From Labilithrix sp. (lineage in GTDB: Bacteria > Myxococcota > Polyangia > Polyangiales > Polyangiaceae), in assembly GCA_028287035.1 (NCBI GenBank), contig JAQBQL010000070.1, forward strand, positions 1 to 49,781: a stretch of 49,781 nucleotides of DNA, given 5' to 3'. Under the pieces are notes generated by a model. That model was not told the origin of the DNA and ran no database searches. It worked only from the letters and a program-made list of their open reading frames with translations. This document shows, piece by piece, positions 31,733-40,375 of this stretch. Every line of letters begins with the position of its first letter. Position 1 is the first letter of the stretch. A program made the translations under genes and the position numbers.

Positions 31733-32608
31733 ATGTCCTCTCGTCTCCTGTCCCTCGCGCCTCTGCTCCTCGCGGCGCTCGCCGCCGGCTGCGTCACCAC
31801 CACCGAAGAGGAGGAGGAGGGCTCGTCCGAGGACGCCATCACCGCGACCGCCACGGCGCGGGAGCGTGCCCTCGTCGAGAGCACCGCGCTCACCGGGCTC
31901 ACGTTCGATCACATCACCCCGACCGGCGTGCACCTCATGCGCGGCATGGTGTACTGGCGCGAGCACCAGATCGACGACCTTCGCTATCCGGTCGCGCGCA
32001 TGTGCGCCTCCAACGTGTCGAAGGCGCTCTTCCTCGGCGGCGTGCAGAAGTACAACGCGGAGGCGGTCTACGACCTGATCCGCTCGGTCGGCGTCCGGGG
32101 CGGCGAGACCCACCGGCTCCCGCAGCCGACGAAGCTCGCGAACGGCACGCTCGACAAGCGCGCCTTCCTCGCGGAGCTCAACGCGATCGACAACGGCCAC
32201 CTGCCCACCGGGACCATCGTCGCCGGGTGCCTCACCGCGAAGTGCGATGCGATGCCGGGCGAGCAGCACGTCGGCATGATCGGCGACGTCGACGCGGACG
32301 GCACCGTGTGGGTCTGGCACAACAACTGGTATCGCCCCGAGAACGAGGCGCCCGGATCGACGAAGTGGAAGCCGTACATGATCTACGGCGAGGACCACGA
32401 TCTCTACCTGAAGAAGGGCCTGCGCCGGCAGTGGATGAAGACGCCGTGGCTCGTCATCCGCAAGGACGCGAACGGCAAGATCGTCGACGCGAAGAACCCG
32501 CTTCCCGCGATCGACGACCTCGATCCCTTCGGCGGCGGTCAGGCGCCGAAGTACTTCATGACGCTGTCGGTGATCCCGGAGCTGGCGGCGGAGCTGCACG
32601 CCCGCTGA
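31733..32608 (+). CDS. Papain-fold (NlpC/CHAP-like) cysteine-peptidase lipoprotein
   Basis: 291 residues from the ATG at 31733, 7 bp behind the preceding stop. The lipobox is LAAGC with Cys20. A very acidic linker (EEEEEGSSEDAIT) follows. A papain-like triad arrangement is visible: Cys91 in MCASNVSKALF at the head of a helix, His179 in GEQHVGMIGDVDADG and Asn198 in WVWHNNWY. This order matches NlpC/P60 or CHAP enzymes, which cleave peptidoglycan peptides. The match is by eye. The 3' end overlaps the convergent membrane-protein gene by 53 bp. Confidence 0.65.
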   Translation: MSSRLLSLAPLLLAALAAGCVTTTEEEEEGSSEDAITATATARERALVESTALTGLTFDHITPTGVHLMRGMVYWREHQIDDLRYPVARMCASNVSKALFLGGVQKYNAEAVYDLIRSVGVRGGETHRLPQPTKLANGTLDKRAFLAELNAIDNGHLPTGTIVAGCLTAKCDAMPGEQHVGMIGDVDADGTVWVWHNNWYRPENEAPGSTKWKPYMIYGEDHDLYLKKGLRRQWMKTPWLVIRKDANGKIVDAKNPLPAIDDLDPFGGGQAPKYFMTLSVIPELAAELHAR

Positions 32609-33875
32609 GCGCAGGCGTCGTGAGCACGGCGGTCAGCACGAGGACCGCCATCGGCGCGAGCTGCACGAGCAGGCGCGGCACCAGCGTGCCGCTCGCGGCG
32701 AACGAGGCGACGCGGTCGTTGCCCGACGCGATGGCCCCGAAGAGGAACGTCGCCTGGAGCGCGAGGCCGGCGAGCCGCGTGCCCGCCTGCTCGCCGAGCT
32801 TCACGAAGCCGAGCACGCGCGCGAGCACGAGGCCGGCGACCACGATCCACAGCGGCCCCCAGGACGTGATGTCCGTCGCCTGACGCGCGAGGAGCGAGAG
32901 CACGAGGGACAGGCGCGAGAGCTGCGGCAAGCCCATCGCGTGATCGGACTGACCGACGCCGCTCACCACGACGCGCAGGTGCCACGCCGCGAAGGAGACC
33001 AGGGCCACCCCGAACACCACGATCGCCTCGCGCGGGGCGCGGCGCGTGCTTCGCCAGTGGAGAAGGCCCGCGGGCACCGTCATCGCGAGCACGTGCGCGA
33101 TGCCCTCGTCCTTCAGGCCGACCACGGCGAGGGCGAGGATCGCGGCCGATCGCGTGCGGCGTCGCTCGAGCATCAGCGCGAGGGCGGCGGTCAGCATGCC
33201 GGTCTCGAGGTCGACGTACGCGGAGCGGAGGTGGATCATCACGAGCGGCGCGAGGCCGAGCCCTGCCGCGAGGGCGAGGGCGCGCCGGGTGGCGCTTGCC
33301 TCGATCGCGGTGAGGACGAAGGTGGCGGCGCAGCAGATGGTGAGCGCCTCGGCGCCGGCCACGACCGCGCTCTGGGCGGAGGAGAAGCCGGCAAGGGAAG
33401 CGACGGCGAGCGGGTGGAGGAGGGGATAGGCGACCGGGACCACGTTCGTCCCGAGCTCGAGGGCCTCCTCGACGAGCGCGCGCGGATCCGGCGACCCGAG
33501 CCGCGCCTTCGCCAGCCACACGTACTCGTCCCAGTACATGACGACCGCCGGACGGAGGGCCACCACCGCCGCGACCGCGGCGATCACGCCGGCCACCAGC
33601 CACGGCGATGCCGCCTCGGGGGCGGGGACGGCAACGGCGTCGACGCGCGCCTTCCTTCGCAGGCGCAGCGCGAGCAACGCGACCAGCGTGACGCCGGCGA
33701 CGACCGGCAAGCTGAGGGCGAGGTAGATCGTGACGACGCCGAGCACGACGCGCAGCGCCCAGCGCGCGGCGCTCACCTCGAGCTCCACGAGGGCTCGGTC
33801 CATGGCGAGGCCGAGCAGGCCGCAGCCGAGCACGCCGAGCAGGAGGTGCAGCGCGACGTTCATGGCGGCGCGCAC
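32556..33875 (-). CDS. Multi-pass membrane protein, GT-C glycosyltransferase-like
   Basis: 439 residues with about ten hydrophobic helices. After the third helix, VVMYWDEYVWLAKARLGSPDP (Asp116-Glu117) resembles the first periplasmic loop of GT39/ArnT-type GT-C enzymes, which carry an essential acidic residue there and use lipid-linked sugars. A soluble catalytic domain is not visible. The start overlaps the preceding gene on this strand (ends at 33860) by 16 bp, which suggests translational coupling. Its 3' end overlaps the lipoprotein gene by 53 bp. Confidence 0.7.
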   Translation of the reverse strand: MRAAMNVALHLLLGVLGCGLLGLAMDRALVELEVSAARWALRVVLGVVTIYLALSLPVVAGVTLVALLALRLRRKARVDAVAVPAPEAASPWLVAGVIAAVAAVVALRPAVVMYWDEYVWLAKARLGSPDPRALVEEALELGTNVVPVAYPLLHPLAVASLAGFSSAQSAVVAGAEALTICCAATFVLTAIEASATRRALALAAGLGLAPLVMIHLRSAYVDLETGMLTAALALMLERRRTRSAAILALAVVGLKDEGIAHVLAMTVPAGLLHWRSTRRAPREAIVVFGVALVSFAAWHLRVVVSGVGQSDHAMGLPQLSRLSLVLSLLARQATDITSWGPLWIVVAGLVLARVLGFVKLGEQAGTRLAGLALQATFLFGAIASGNDRVASFAASGTLVPRLLVQLAPMAVLVLTAVLTTPALSGRAAPPPAPGSPTAS

Positions 33876-34369
33876 GCGAGCCCGTCGTCACCGCACGACG
33901 GGAGCCCGGCATCCGCGGCGGCGATGGTGAGGCCGCGCCTCGGCTTCACGCCGTCGCACACCCCGCGCCGCGCGTGGGCGAAACGCGCGATGGGCTGACA
34001 TGCCTCGCACGCGCTCGTGTCGTTCTCGCAGCCATGCGTGCGCCCGTCCTCCTCGAGACGCCGCTCGATCTCCTCGAGGCGAGCGGCCGTCGCTCCGGCA
34101 CGTGGCGGCGAGTCGGCGCGGCGCACCGCGAGGGCGAGATAACCCGGCGCCGAGAGCAGGATAGCGCCCGCGAGCGCCCACTCACGCGTGCGCGCCGGCA
34201 GCTTCCAGAGCGCGGCCGCAAGCACGACGAGCACCACGCACAGCGCGATCTCGAGCGGTCCGGCAAAGCGCTCGCACACCGCGTTCGCGCCGTCCGTCAC
34301 GAGCGCAGCGACCCCGCCGTCGCAAAGGCTCGGAGGTTCTAGCGAGGAGCTGAGGCGCATCTGCGTCAC
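33860..34369 (-). CDS. Small membrane protein with Cys-rich periplasmic tail
   Basis: 169 residues. Two hydrophobic segments (ALCVVLVVLAAALWKLPAR and WALAGAILLSAPGYLALAV) at about 42-80 are followed by a charged helix and a C-terminal tail with several cysteines (GCENDTSACEACQP, then VCDG and SCGDDGLAC), which suggests disulfides in the periplasm. It is immediately upstream of, and overlaps, the GT-C-like gene. Function unknown; a partner or anchor for that enzyme is possible. Confidence 0.7.
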   Translation of the reverse strand: MTQMRLSSSLEPPSLCDGGVAALVTDGANAVCERFAGPLEIALCVVLVVLAAALWKLPARTREWALAGAILLSAPGYLALAVRRADSPPRAGATAARLEEIERRLEEDGRTHGCENDTSACEACQPIARFAHARRGVCDGVKPRRGLTIAAADAGLPSCGDDGLACAPP

Positions 34370-34463
34370 TGCGGCCCTGGATCACGACTGAACCACGGTG
34401 CGCGCGAAAACTAGCATGCAACGTGGGGTTGGATCGCCAGCGCAACACCAGTAGGACGAAGCG

Positions 34464-36284
34464 GTGCAAGGCGCTCTTGCTGCATCGCGTTGGGGAATCC
34501 TTCCCGCGGCGCTCGTGCTCACCGTGGTCCTCGCGGTGAGGCTGGGCGCGCTCGCCGGCAGCTATGCGACCCATCCCGCGAACGGGGGCGAGACTCCGCC
34601 GCTCCACGAGCGGGCGCTGCTCGGGGCGACGTTCGCGCTCGGGGTCTGCGTGCTCGGCGTACGGCTGCTCGGCGCGGTGTCGCTCCTGACGCCCGTGGCG
34701 GGCATCGTCGCGCTCGCGCTCGCCACCTTCGCGGCGCATCTGGCGGCGCGGCGGCGCGGGGTCACGCTGCCCGTTCCGTGGCGCGCGCTCGCGTCGCGGT
34801 GGACGGCGCCGCTGCTCGTCGTCTCTGCGCTCGGCCTCCTCTACGCCTTCGCCGCCGCGTACCTGCTGCCGGTCTGGCAGTGGGACGCGATCGGCTACCA
34901 CCTCCCCTACGTCGACTTCGTCCTGCAGGACGGCTCGTTCGCGAGCGTGCCCGACGACGTGCCGTACCTCAGCACGTACCCACACGCCGTGGAGCTGCTC
35001 TTCGCCGGCTGGCGGATGATGCTGCCCGACGACCGCCTGGTCGATGCCGCGCAGCTCCCGCTGGGGCTCTTCGGGGGGCTCGCGGTCGCGGCCATCGCGC
35101 GTCAGCAGGGCGCCCGCGCCGAGCACGCCATTGCCGCGGCGGTGGCGTGGCTCACGGTGCCCGCGCTCTGGCTGCAGCTGCCCACGAACTACATCGACGT
35201 GAGTGCCGCGGCCTTCCTGCTCGCGAGCGCCTTCTTCGTGCTGGCCGTGCCGACGCCGCTCCGCATGGCCGCGGCGGGCGCGGCGCTCGGTCTTCTGCTG
35301 GGGTCGAAGCCGAACGCGCCGATCGCCACCACGATCCTCTTCGTCGTCCTGGCGGTGCGGGCGTGGCGCACGCCGCACCGGCAGTGGCTCGTGCTGGTCG
35401 CGGGGCTCGCCCTCGTGCTCGGGTCCGAGTCGTTCGTGGTGACGCTCGTGCGGCACCACAACCCGATCTGGCCGGTGCACATGAAGCTCGGTCCGTTCGA
35501 GCTCCCGGGCACGCTGCCGATGAGCACGCTCCTCGAGTCCGGCGCGAACGCTCCGCGGCTGCACGGCTTCGTCGTGACGCGCGTGCTCCGCTCGTGGGCG
35601 ACCCTCGACGCTCCGCCGGTCTTCGACATGCGGTACGGCGGGATGGGCGCGCTCTTCCTGCTCGCGCTCCCGGCGGCGGTCTTCGTTGCCGTGAAGAAGC
35701 GGGCGCCGGCGCTCCTGTTCGTCGCGATGGCGGCGCTCGCGTCGCCCGATCCCGCAGTGCCGCGCTACGTGCTCGCGGTGCCCGGCCTTGCCTTCGCGCT
35801 CGCGGCGCCGCTGCTCGGCCGAGCCCGGGAGCGGTTCCAGCAGATCCTCCTGCCCCTCGCCGCGGTGGCCGCGGCGGTCGCGCTGTGGCGCGCGTCGCCG
35901 GGGCTCGTCGGCGAGGGCCCGCCGCTCGCCGACTACCTGCACATGAGCGAGCAGGAGCGCGCCGATGCGGTCGGTGCCGACGGCCGACCGACGCGGTTCA
36001 CGCGCGCACGCGAGCGCCTCCAGCCCGGCGAGATCACGCTCTTCGACGCCTCCATGGATCTTCCCTATCTCGCATGGCCCACCGACCTCTCGCGGAAGGC
36101 CGGCCGCATCGCCGACGGCGCGACCGCCGCCGAGATCACGAGGCTCCTCGACGACCCCAGGGTTCGCTTGCTCGTCGTGGGAGACGACCTGCCGGCTGGT
36201 GCGGTCGCTCGAGAGCGAGCAAGCACGTTCCTCCCACTCTTCCATTGCAAGTCCTCCTCATGCACCGTCTACGCCCGCTACTGA
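34464..36284 (+). CDS. Multi-pass membrane protein, GT-C glycosyltransferase-like
   Basis: 606 residues from a GTG at 34464. It has about eleven membrane helices and then a soluble C-terminal part from ~480. The first large loop has WQWDAIGYHLPYVDF (Asp141), the acidic loop position expected for GT39-like enzymes that transfer sugars from polyprenyl phosphate. Long helical repeats such as AAAFLLASAFFVLAVP are typical of this group. Its last 25 bp overlap the start of the large ATPase gene, so the two are probably translated together. No sugar specificity can be read. Confidence 0.75.
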   Translation: MQGALAASRWGILPAALVLTVVLAVRLGALAGSYATHPANGGETPPLHERALLGATFALGVCVLGVRLLGAVSLLTPVAGIVALALATFAAHLAARRRGVTLPVPWRALASRWTAPLLVVSALGLLYAFAAAYLLPVWQWDAIGYHLPYVDFVLQDGSFASVPDDVPYLSTYPHAVELLFAGWRMMLPDDRLVDAAQLPLGLFGGLAVAAIARQQGARAEHAIAAAVAWLTVPALWLQLPTNYIDVSAAAFLLASAFFVLAVPTPLRMAAAGAALGLLLGSKPNAPIATTILFVVLAVRAWRTPHRQWLVLVAGLALVLGSESFVVTLVRHHNPIWPVHMKLGPFELPGTLPMSTLLESGANAPRLHGFVVTRVLRSWATLDAPPVFDMRYGGMGALFLLALPAAVFVAVKKRAPALLFVAMAALASPDPAVPRYVLAVPGLAFALAAPLLGRARERFQQILLPLAAVAAAVALWRASPGLVGEGPPLADYLHMSEQERADAVGADGRPTRFTRARERLQPGEITLFDASMDLPYLAWPTDLSRKAGRIADGATAAEITRLLDDPRVRLLVVGDDLPAGAVARERASTFLPLFHCKSSSCTVYARY

Positions 36285-39200
36285 GCCTGCGCGCCCTGCT
36301 CGGGGTCGCGGTCCTCGTCTGCCTCGCTCTGCCCGCAGTCGCGACCGCCGCGCCGCCCGCCAGCGCGGCCGACGCGAGCGCGCCGAACGCGTGCGAGATC
36401 GTGGAGCGCGAGCTCGCGAGCACGAGGCAGAAGCTCGCCGAGGAGCACGCCGCCACGCTGGCCGCCGAGCGCAACACCTCCGAGTGCAACGAGGACCTCT
36501 CGACCGCCAACGAGCGCGTCAACCAGAGCAGCGCCGCGGCGACGGCGGCGCGGCGCGAACGGGATCACATCTGCTCCAGCACCGCGGCGCTCGCCGACGA
36601 GATCTCGCGCGGGCAGAGCAAGAGCGCCGCCGACACCGGCTGCATCGCGCCCGAGCAGCAGCAGCGCCTCGACCAGACCGTGCAGGGCTGGAGCGCCGCC
36701 CAGACCTGGCTCGCGCAAGCGGCTGCGTACTCGAACGGCGAGACCGACGTGCGTCCGCCGCTCCGCAACGGGGCGACGCCGCTCGACCGGCTGCTCACGC
36801 GCGCCCAGCGCGCCGGCGTGGCGTTCTCGCAGCGGCGGCTCCTCGTCGAGGCGCTCCGCCGGATCGCGCCGAACGCCTTTGCGCAGCTCCGTGCCGGCGG
36901 AGCCTCCGCGGTCGAGTCGTGGTTCGTCTCGAACGAGCCGCTCGATCCCGCCATTCTCGAGGAGGCGCACCACGCGACGCGCGGCGCGCCCGGCGCGGCG
37001 AACCCGTCGCTGACCGCAGCGCTCCGGCTCGTCGAGGCCTTCGAGCTCACCGCGTGCGGCGCCGACGCGGTGCCGCCGAAGGAATGTGCGCGGGCGCACT
37101 CGCTGCGGCAGGTCCTCGAGACGAGCGGCGTGCTCGTCCTGCGGCGGCGCATCGAGCAGATCTGGGCGACCGATTGCGGCGAGCTCGGCGGCGGCATCCA
37201 GCCGTGGCTCGACGACTTCCCGAGCTCCGGCACGAGCGGTCCGGCGTGGGCCGACGTCGCGAAGGCGGCGAGCTCGAAGCTCTTCTCCTGCTACCTCGAT
37301 GACCCGAGCGCGCGCATGCCGTACGAGGCCTGGTTGAAGGCCACGCTGCCGGCGCCGAGCTCGCTGACCTCGACCAAGCTCCGGCGCCGCGACGAGATCG
37401 AGGCGCAGATCCCGAAGGCGGGCCTGGAGGTCACGTGCGCCTCGGCGGTACGCGCCATGCAGATCATGCCGGAGCCGAAGGTGTGCGCGGCCTCGCCCGT
37501 GCTCCGCGCCGCGCTCGATCCGTGGGCCGCGGTGGCGGTGACGGCGAGCTCGGCGCCCGACACGAGCGACGCGCTCCGCTTCTGCTCGCGTTACGCGCGT
37601 CTCTGGTGGGAAGGGAAGCTGCCGCGCATCCCGGGGACGTTCCCGAGCCCGCCGGCGATCGACGAGCTGATCGCGCCGCTCGACAAGGACGCGGCGCCCA
37701 CGCCGATGACCCACCTCCGTGACCACTGCGATCAGCGCCGCGGGGGCGAGTCGTTCCCGGCCGATCTTCGCGTGCTCGCCACGATCGCGCAGGGGTTCGG
37801 AGAGCCGGTGGAGGCCAGCCCGTTCCGCTTCGATGCGCCCGCCGGCGCGCCGATCGAGCGCGTTCGCTACGACGCTTCGCAGGACTTCGCGAGCTGGCGG
37901 GCGAGGGTCTACGGCGGGGCCCGGGCCTGCGGGATGCTCGGCCTCGCCGACGAGCGCTGCAAGCGCTGCGCGGAGCTCCCCGAGGGCGCCGCCTACGACT
38001 GCGCGCTCGCCCAGCGGCTCGAGTCGACCTGGTCGACGCGCAACCGGAACCTCACCCTCGCGCTGTTCCTGGTGGTCGCCACGTACCTCGGCGTGCGGTG
38101 GCTGCGGCGCCTGCGGGATGCGCGCGGCGCGTTCGGGCCGTGGACGAAGGAGACCGTCGGACACCTCGAGGCGATCGGGCTCAACGTGCAGCAGGAGCGG
38201 TTCCGCAACCTCTTGCCGTCGCGGCAGGACACGCTCGTCATCGCTCTTCCCGACGAGCCGGCGTGGGAGCGATGGGGTAACCGCGCGGTCGTGGTGCGGG
38301 CGCGCCCCCAGGCGGCCCGCGTCCTGGAGCGTGACATCAACCACGCGGCCTTCGTGGCGCGGCGACTCGGCGCGAACGTCGCTCTCCTCGAGCATGACGA
38401 CGCGTCGTCGCTCGACATGTCGGCCATCCGCGCGATGCTCGAGTGGTCGGCGAAGGGCGGAGCACGGGCCATCCAGATCCTGCCCATCGGCGTCACGCGC
38501 GCCAAGTGGTCGAAGAGCGCGCACGATCTGCTCGACCTCGTCGAGGAGTCGTCGCTGCGCGGGGATCCGTTCGAGCAGCGCGGGCGCATCACCACGTCGG
38601 CGCAGTTCTTCAACCGCGAGCGGCTGGTGTCGGGGCTGCTCGCCTCGGCGCAGGCGGGGCACTGGACGGTCGTGACGGGCCTCCGCCGCTTCGGCAAGTC
38701 GTCGCTCACGCTGGAGGTGGCGCGACGGCTTCCCGGCGTCTCCGCCTACGTCGATCTCAGCGGCTTCGACCACGAGATCGGGGTCGGCGGCGATCCGCTT
38801 CCGGCGGTCGATGCCATCCTGCGGTTCGTGTGCAGTCGGCTTTCCGAGTCGGCGCGCGCGCGCTGGCCCTCGTGCGAGCCGCCCGCGCTGCCGCCCCGCG
38901 CCGAGCCGATCGATGCCGCGGCGCTGACCGTGTGGCTCCGTCAGCTGTCGAAGGCCTGTGCCGAGGCGTCTTCGGGGCGCTCGCCGCCGCTGCTGGTCGT
39001 GCTGGACGAGATCGAGCAGGTGCTCGCCGTCGGCCCCGACAAGCTCTCGCACGCGCTCGACGTGCTCGCGATCATCGTCGGGCGTCTGAAGAGCGCGGTC
39101 GGCGACCTCTCGGCGAGCGGCCGTGGGGCGCCGGTCGCGGTGATCCTGGCGAGCGCGCTGCACCCGCTGCTCTGGGCGCCGCTTCGCACGCTGGCCAACC

Positions 39201-39856
39201 AGTCGATCATGGGCACCTTCCCGCGGGTGTGCGTGCCGGCGCTCAGCGAGGAGGCGGCGACGTCGATGATGCGCAGCCTCGGCGCGCGCCAGGGCATCCG
39301 CTGGAGCGACGCCGCGCTCTCGCGCATCGTCACCGAGACGCAGGGCGTCCCCTTGCTGCTCCGTCGCATCGGCTCGGCCATCCTGGAGCTCTACGACCGG
39401 GAGCGGGCGCGGGAAGGCAGCCTCGGCGCCATGGAGATCGGCGTCGAGGGTGCGACCGAGGCAATCGAGCGCGAGTCGCGCGAGGGCTCGCCGATGCGCG
39501 GCTGGATCGACAGCGAGATCGCGCAGCATCGCACGGCCGCGGGCGCGATCCTGCGCCGGCTGGCGCGCGAGGACGTCGTCTCGGTGACCGAGCTCCGTGC
39601 CATCGCCAAGAAGATCGTGGCCGAGGACTTCGTGCGCACCGGCATCGACCGCACGCTGGCGCCCGACGAGGCGGCGCGGCGCGCCGAGGAGGCCGCGAGC
39701 GTGTTCATCCAGATCCTCGACGAGACGGGCCTTCTCGTCGCGTCGGGCGATCTCACGTCGCCCGACGGCTACTCGCTACCGCAGGGCGCGATCCGGCGCG
39801 TGCTCGCCGACCAGCCGAGCGTCAGCGCCTTCCCGGTCGTCGACCCGTCGGCCTGA
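36260..39856 (+). CDS. Transmembrane protein with periplasmic domain and cytoplasmic P-loop ATPase
   Basis: 1,198 residues. The ATG at 36260 begins a clear signal peptide (LLGVAVLVCLALPAVATA). A coiled-coil-like, Cys-containing region (~45-115) and a large helical domain follow in the periplasm up to one transmembrane helix at about 595-615 (NLTLALFLVVATYLGV). The cytoplasmic half has a mixed alpha/beta domain (~635-770) and then a P-loop ATPase: Walker A GLRRFGKSS near 807-815, Walker B LLVVLDEIE near 911-919, and a winged-helix-like tail. The Walker pattern fits the archaeal-type/STAND ATPase group (PF01637-like). An exported sensor joined to such an ATPase is unusual. Confidence 0.8.
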   Translation: MHRLRPLLSLRALLGVAVLVCLALPAVATAAPPASAADASAPNACEIVERELASTRQKLAEEHAATLAAERNTSECNEDLSTANERVNQSSAAATAARRERDHICSSTAALADEISRGQSKSAADTGCIAPEQQQRLDQTVQGWSAAQTWLAQAAAYSNGETDVRPPLRNGATPLDRLLTRAQRAGVAFSQRRLLVEALRRIAPNAFAQLRAGGASAVESWFVSNEPLDPAILEEAHHATRGAPGAANPSLTAALRLVEAFELTACGADAVPPKECARAHSLRQVLETSGVLVLRRRIEQIWATDCGELGGGIQPWLDDFPSSGTSGPAWADVAKAASSKLFSCYLDDPSARMPYEAWLKATLPAPSSLTSTKLRRRDEIEAQIPKAGLEVTCASAVRAMQIMPEPKVCAASPVLRAALDPWAAVAVTASSAPDTSDALRFCSRYARLWWEGKLPRIPGTFPSPPAIDELIAPLDKDAAPTPMTHLRDHCDQRRGGESFPADLRVLATIAQGFGEPVEASPFRFDAPAGAPIERVRYDASQDFASWRARVYGGARACGMLGLADERCKRCAELPEGAAYDCALAQRLESTWSTRNRNLTLALFLVVATYLGVRWLRRLRDARGAFGPWTKETVGHLEAIGLNVQQERFRNLLPSRQDTLVIALPDEPAWERWGNRAVVVRARPQAARVLERDINHAAFVARRLGANVALLEHDDASSLDMSAIRAMLEWSAKGGARAIQILPIGVTRAKWSKSAHDLLDLVEESSLRGDPFEQRGRITTSAQFFNRERLVSGLLASAQAGHWTVVTGLRRFGKSSLTLEVARRLPGVSAYVDLSGFDHEIGVGGDPLPAVDAILRFVCSRLSESARARWPSCEPPALPPRAEPIDAAALTVWLRQLSKACAEASSGRSPPLLVVLDEIEQVLAVGPDKLSHALDVLAIIVGRLKSAVGDLSASGRGAPVAVILASALHPLLWAPLRTLANQSIMGTFPRVCVPALSEEAATSMMRSLGARQGIRWSDAALSRIVTETQGVPLLLRRIGSAILELYDRERAREGSLGAMEIGVEGATEAIERESREGSPMRGWIDSEIAQHRTAAGAILRRLAREDVVSVTELRAIAKKIVAEDFVRTGIDRTLAPDEAARRAEEAASVFIQILDETGLLVASGDLTSPDGYSLPQGAIRRVLADQPSVSAFPVVDPSA

Positions 39857-40375
39857 GGGCCTCCGGGGAATCGTTCGGATCCCTGCCGGTCGGCGAACGG
39901 CGGGGGAGGTGGGGGCGGGAATCGTTCGGATCCCCCCCGGAATTGCGCGCTGCGGGGGATGCGTCAGGGGGCGGGAATCGTTCGGATCCCCCCCGGAATT
40001 GCGCGCTGCGGGGGATGTATCAGGAGCCGGGAATCGTTCGGATCCCCCCGGGAATTGCGCGCTGCGGGGGATGGGTGAGGGGGCGGGAACCGTTCGGATC
40101 CCTGCCGTTCTTGCCGGGCCCCGCGTTGCGCCGTGGCGGCGTGCCCCGCTTCAGCGGGCGAGGTCGTGAGGGATCCGAACGAATTTCCGGCCTCGCGCCC
40201 TCCCGGGGGACGCGGAGGTCGTGAGGGATCCGAACGAATTCCGGGCCTCGCGCCCTCCTGGGGGACGCGGAGGTCGTGAGGGATCCGAACGAATTCCGGG
40301 CCTCGCGCCCTGCCGGCGGACGCGGAGGTCGTGAGGGATCCGAACGATCTCAGCGCCGCAGGCGGCGCGTTCCGC
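39857..40375. other. 519-bp non-coding region filled by an inverted repeat array
   Basis: It lies between the 3' ends of the ATPase gene (plus) and the glycosyltransferase gene (minus). Nearly all of it is two arms of 55/56-bp repeats in opposite orientation, listed separately. The frames that run through it change with each 56-bp unit, so no protein is supported. Confidence 0.8.
39866..40346. repeat. Repeat array with forward arm (five) and inverted arm (four)
   Basis: The 11-mer CGTTCGGATCC occurs at 39872, 39923, 39979, 40035 and 40091 (intervals 51, 56, 56, 56). Its reverse complement GGATCCGAACG occurs at 40171, 40226, 40281 and 40336 (intervals 55, 55, 55). The centre of symmetry is near 40135. 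Units within an arm are nearly identical over their full length, but the two arms share only a core of about 14 bp, AAT[T]CGTTCGGATCC. Forward units contain ATCCCCC and GGGGGAT, which can pair around a loop. Read from either flanking gene the core has the same orientation. It may be a bidirectional terminator or a dispersed palindromic element family. Confidence 0.85.

Noticed and set aside
36278..39529. Minus-strand ORF of about 1,083 codons antisense to the ATPase gene
   Set aside because: Arg/Ala/Gly-rich translation without domains; the sense gene has a signal peptide, membrane helix and Walker motifs. Long antisense frames are expected at this GC content.
38443..40224. Plus-strand frame through the repeats encoding repeated FGSPPELRAAG-like peptides
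   Set aside because: 56 is not a multiple of three, so the repeat is read in a different frame at each unit, which shows it is not selected as protein.
39866..40346. CRISPR array
   Set aside because: The units repeat almost entirely, without unique spacers, and the second arm is inverted. No cas gene is nearby.
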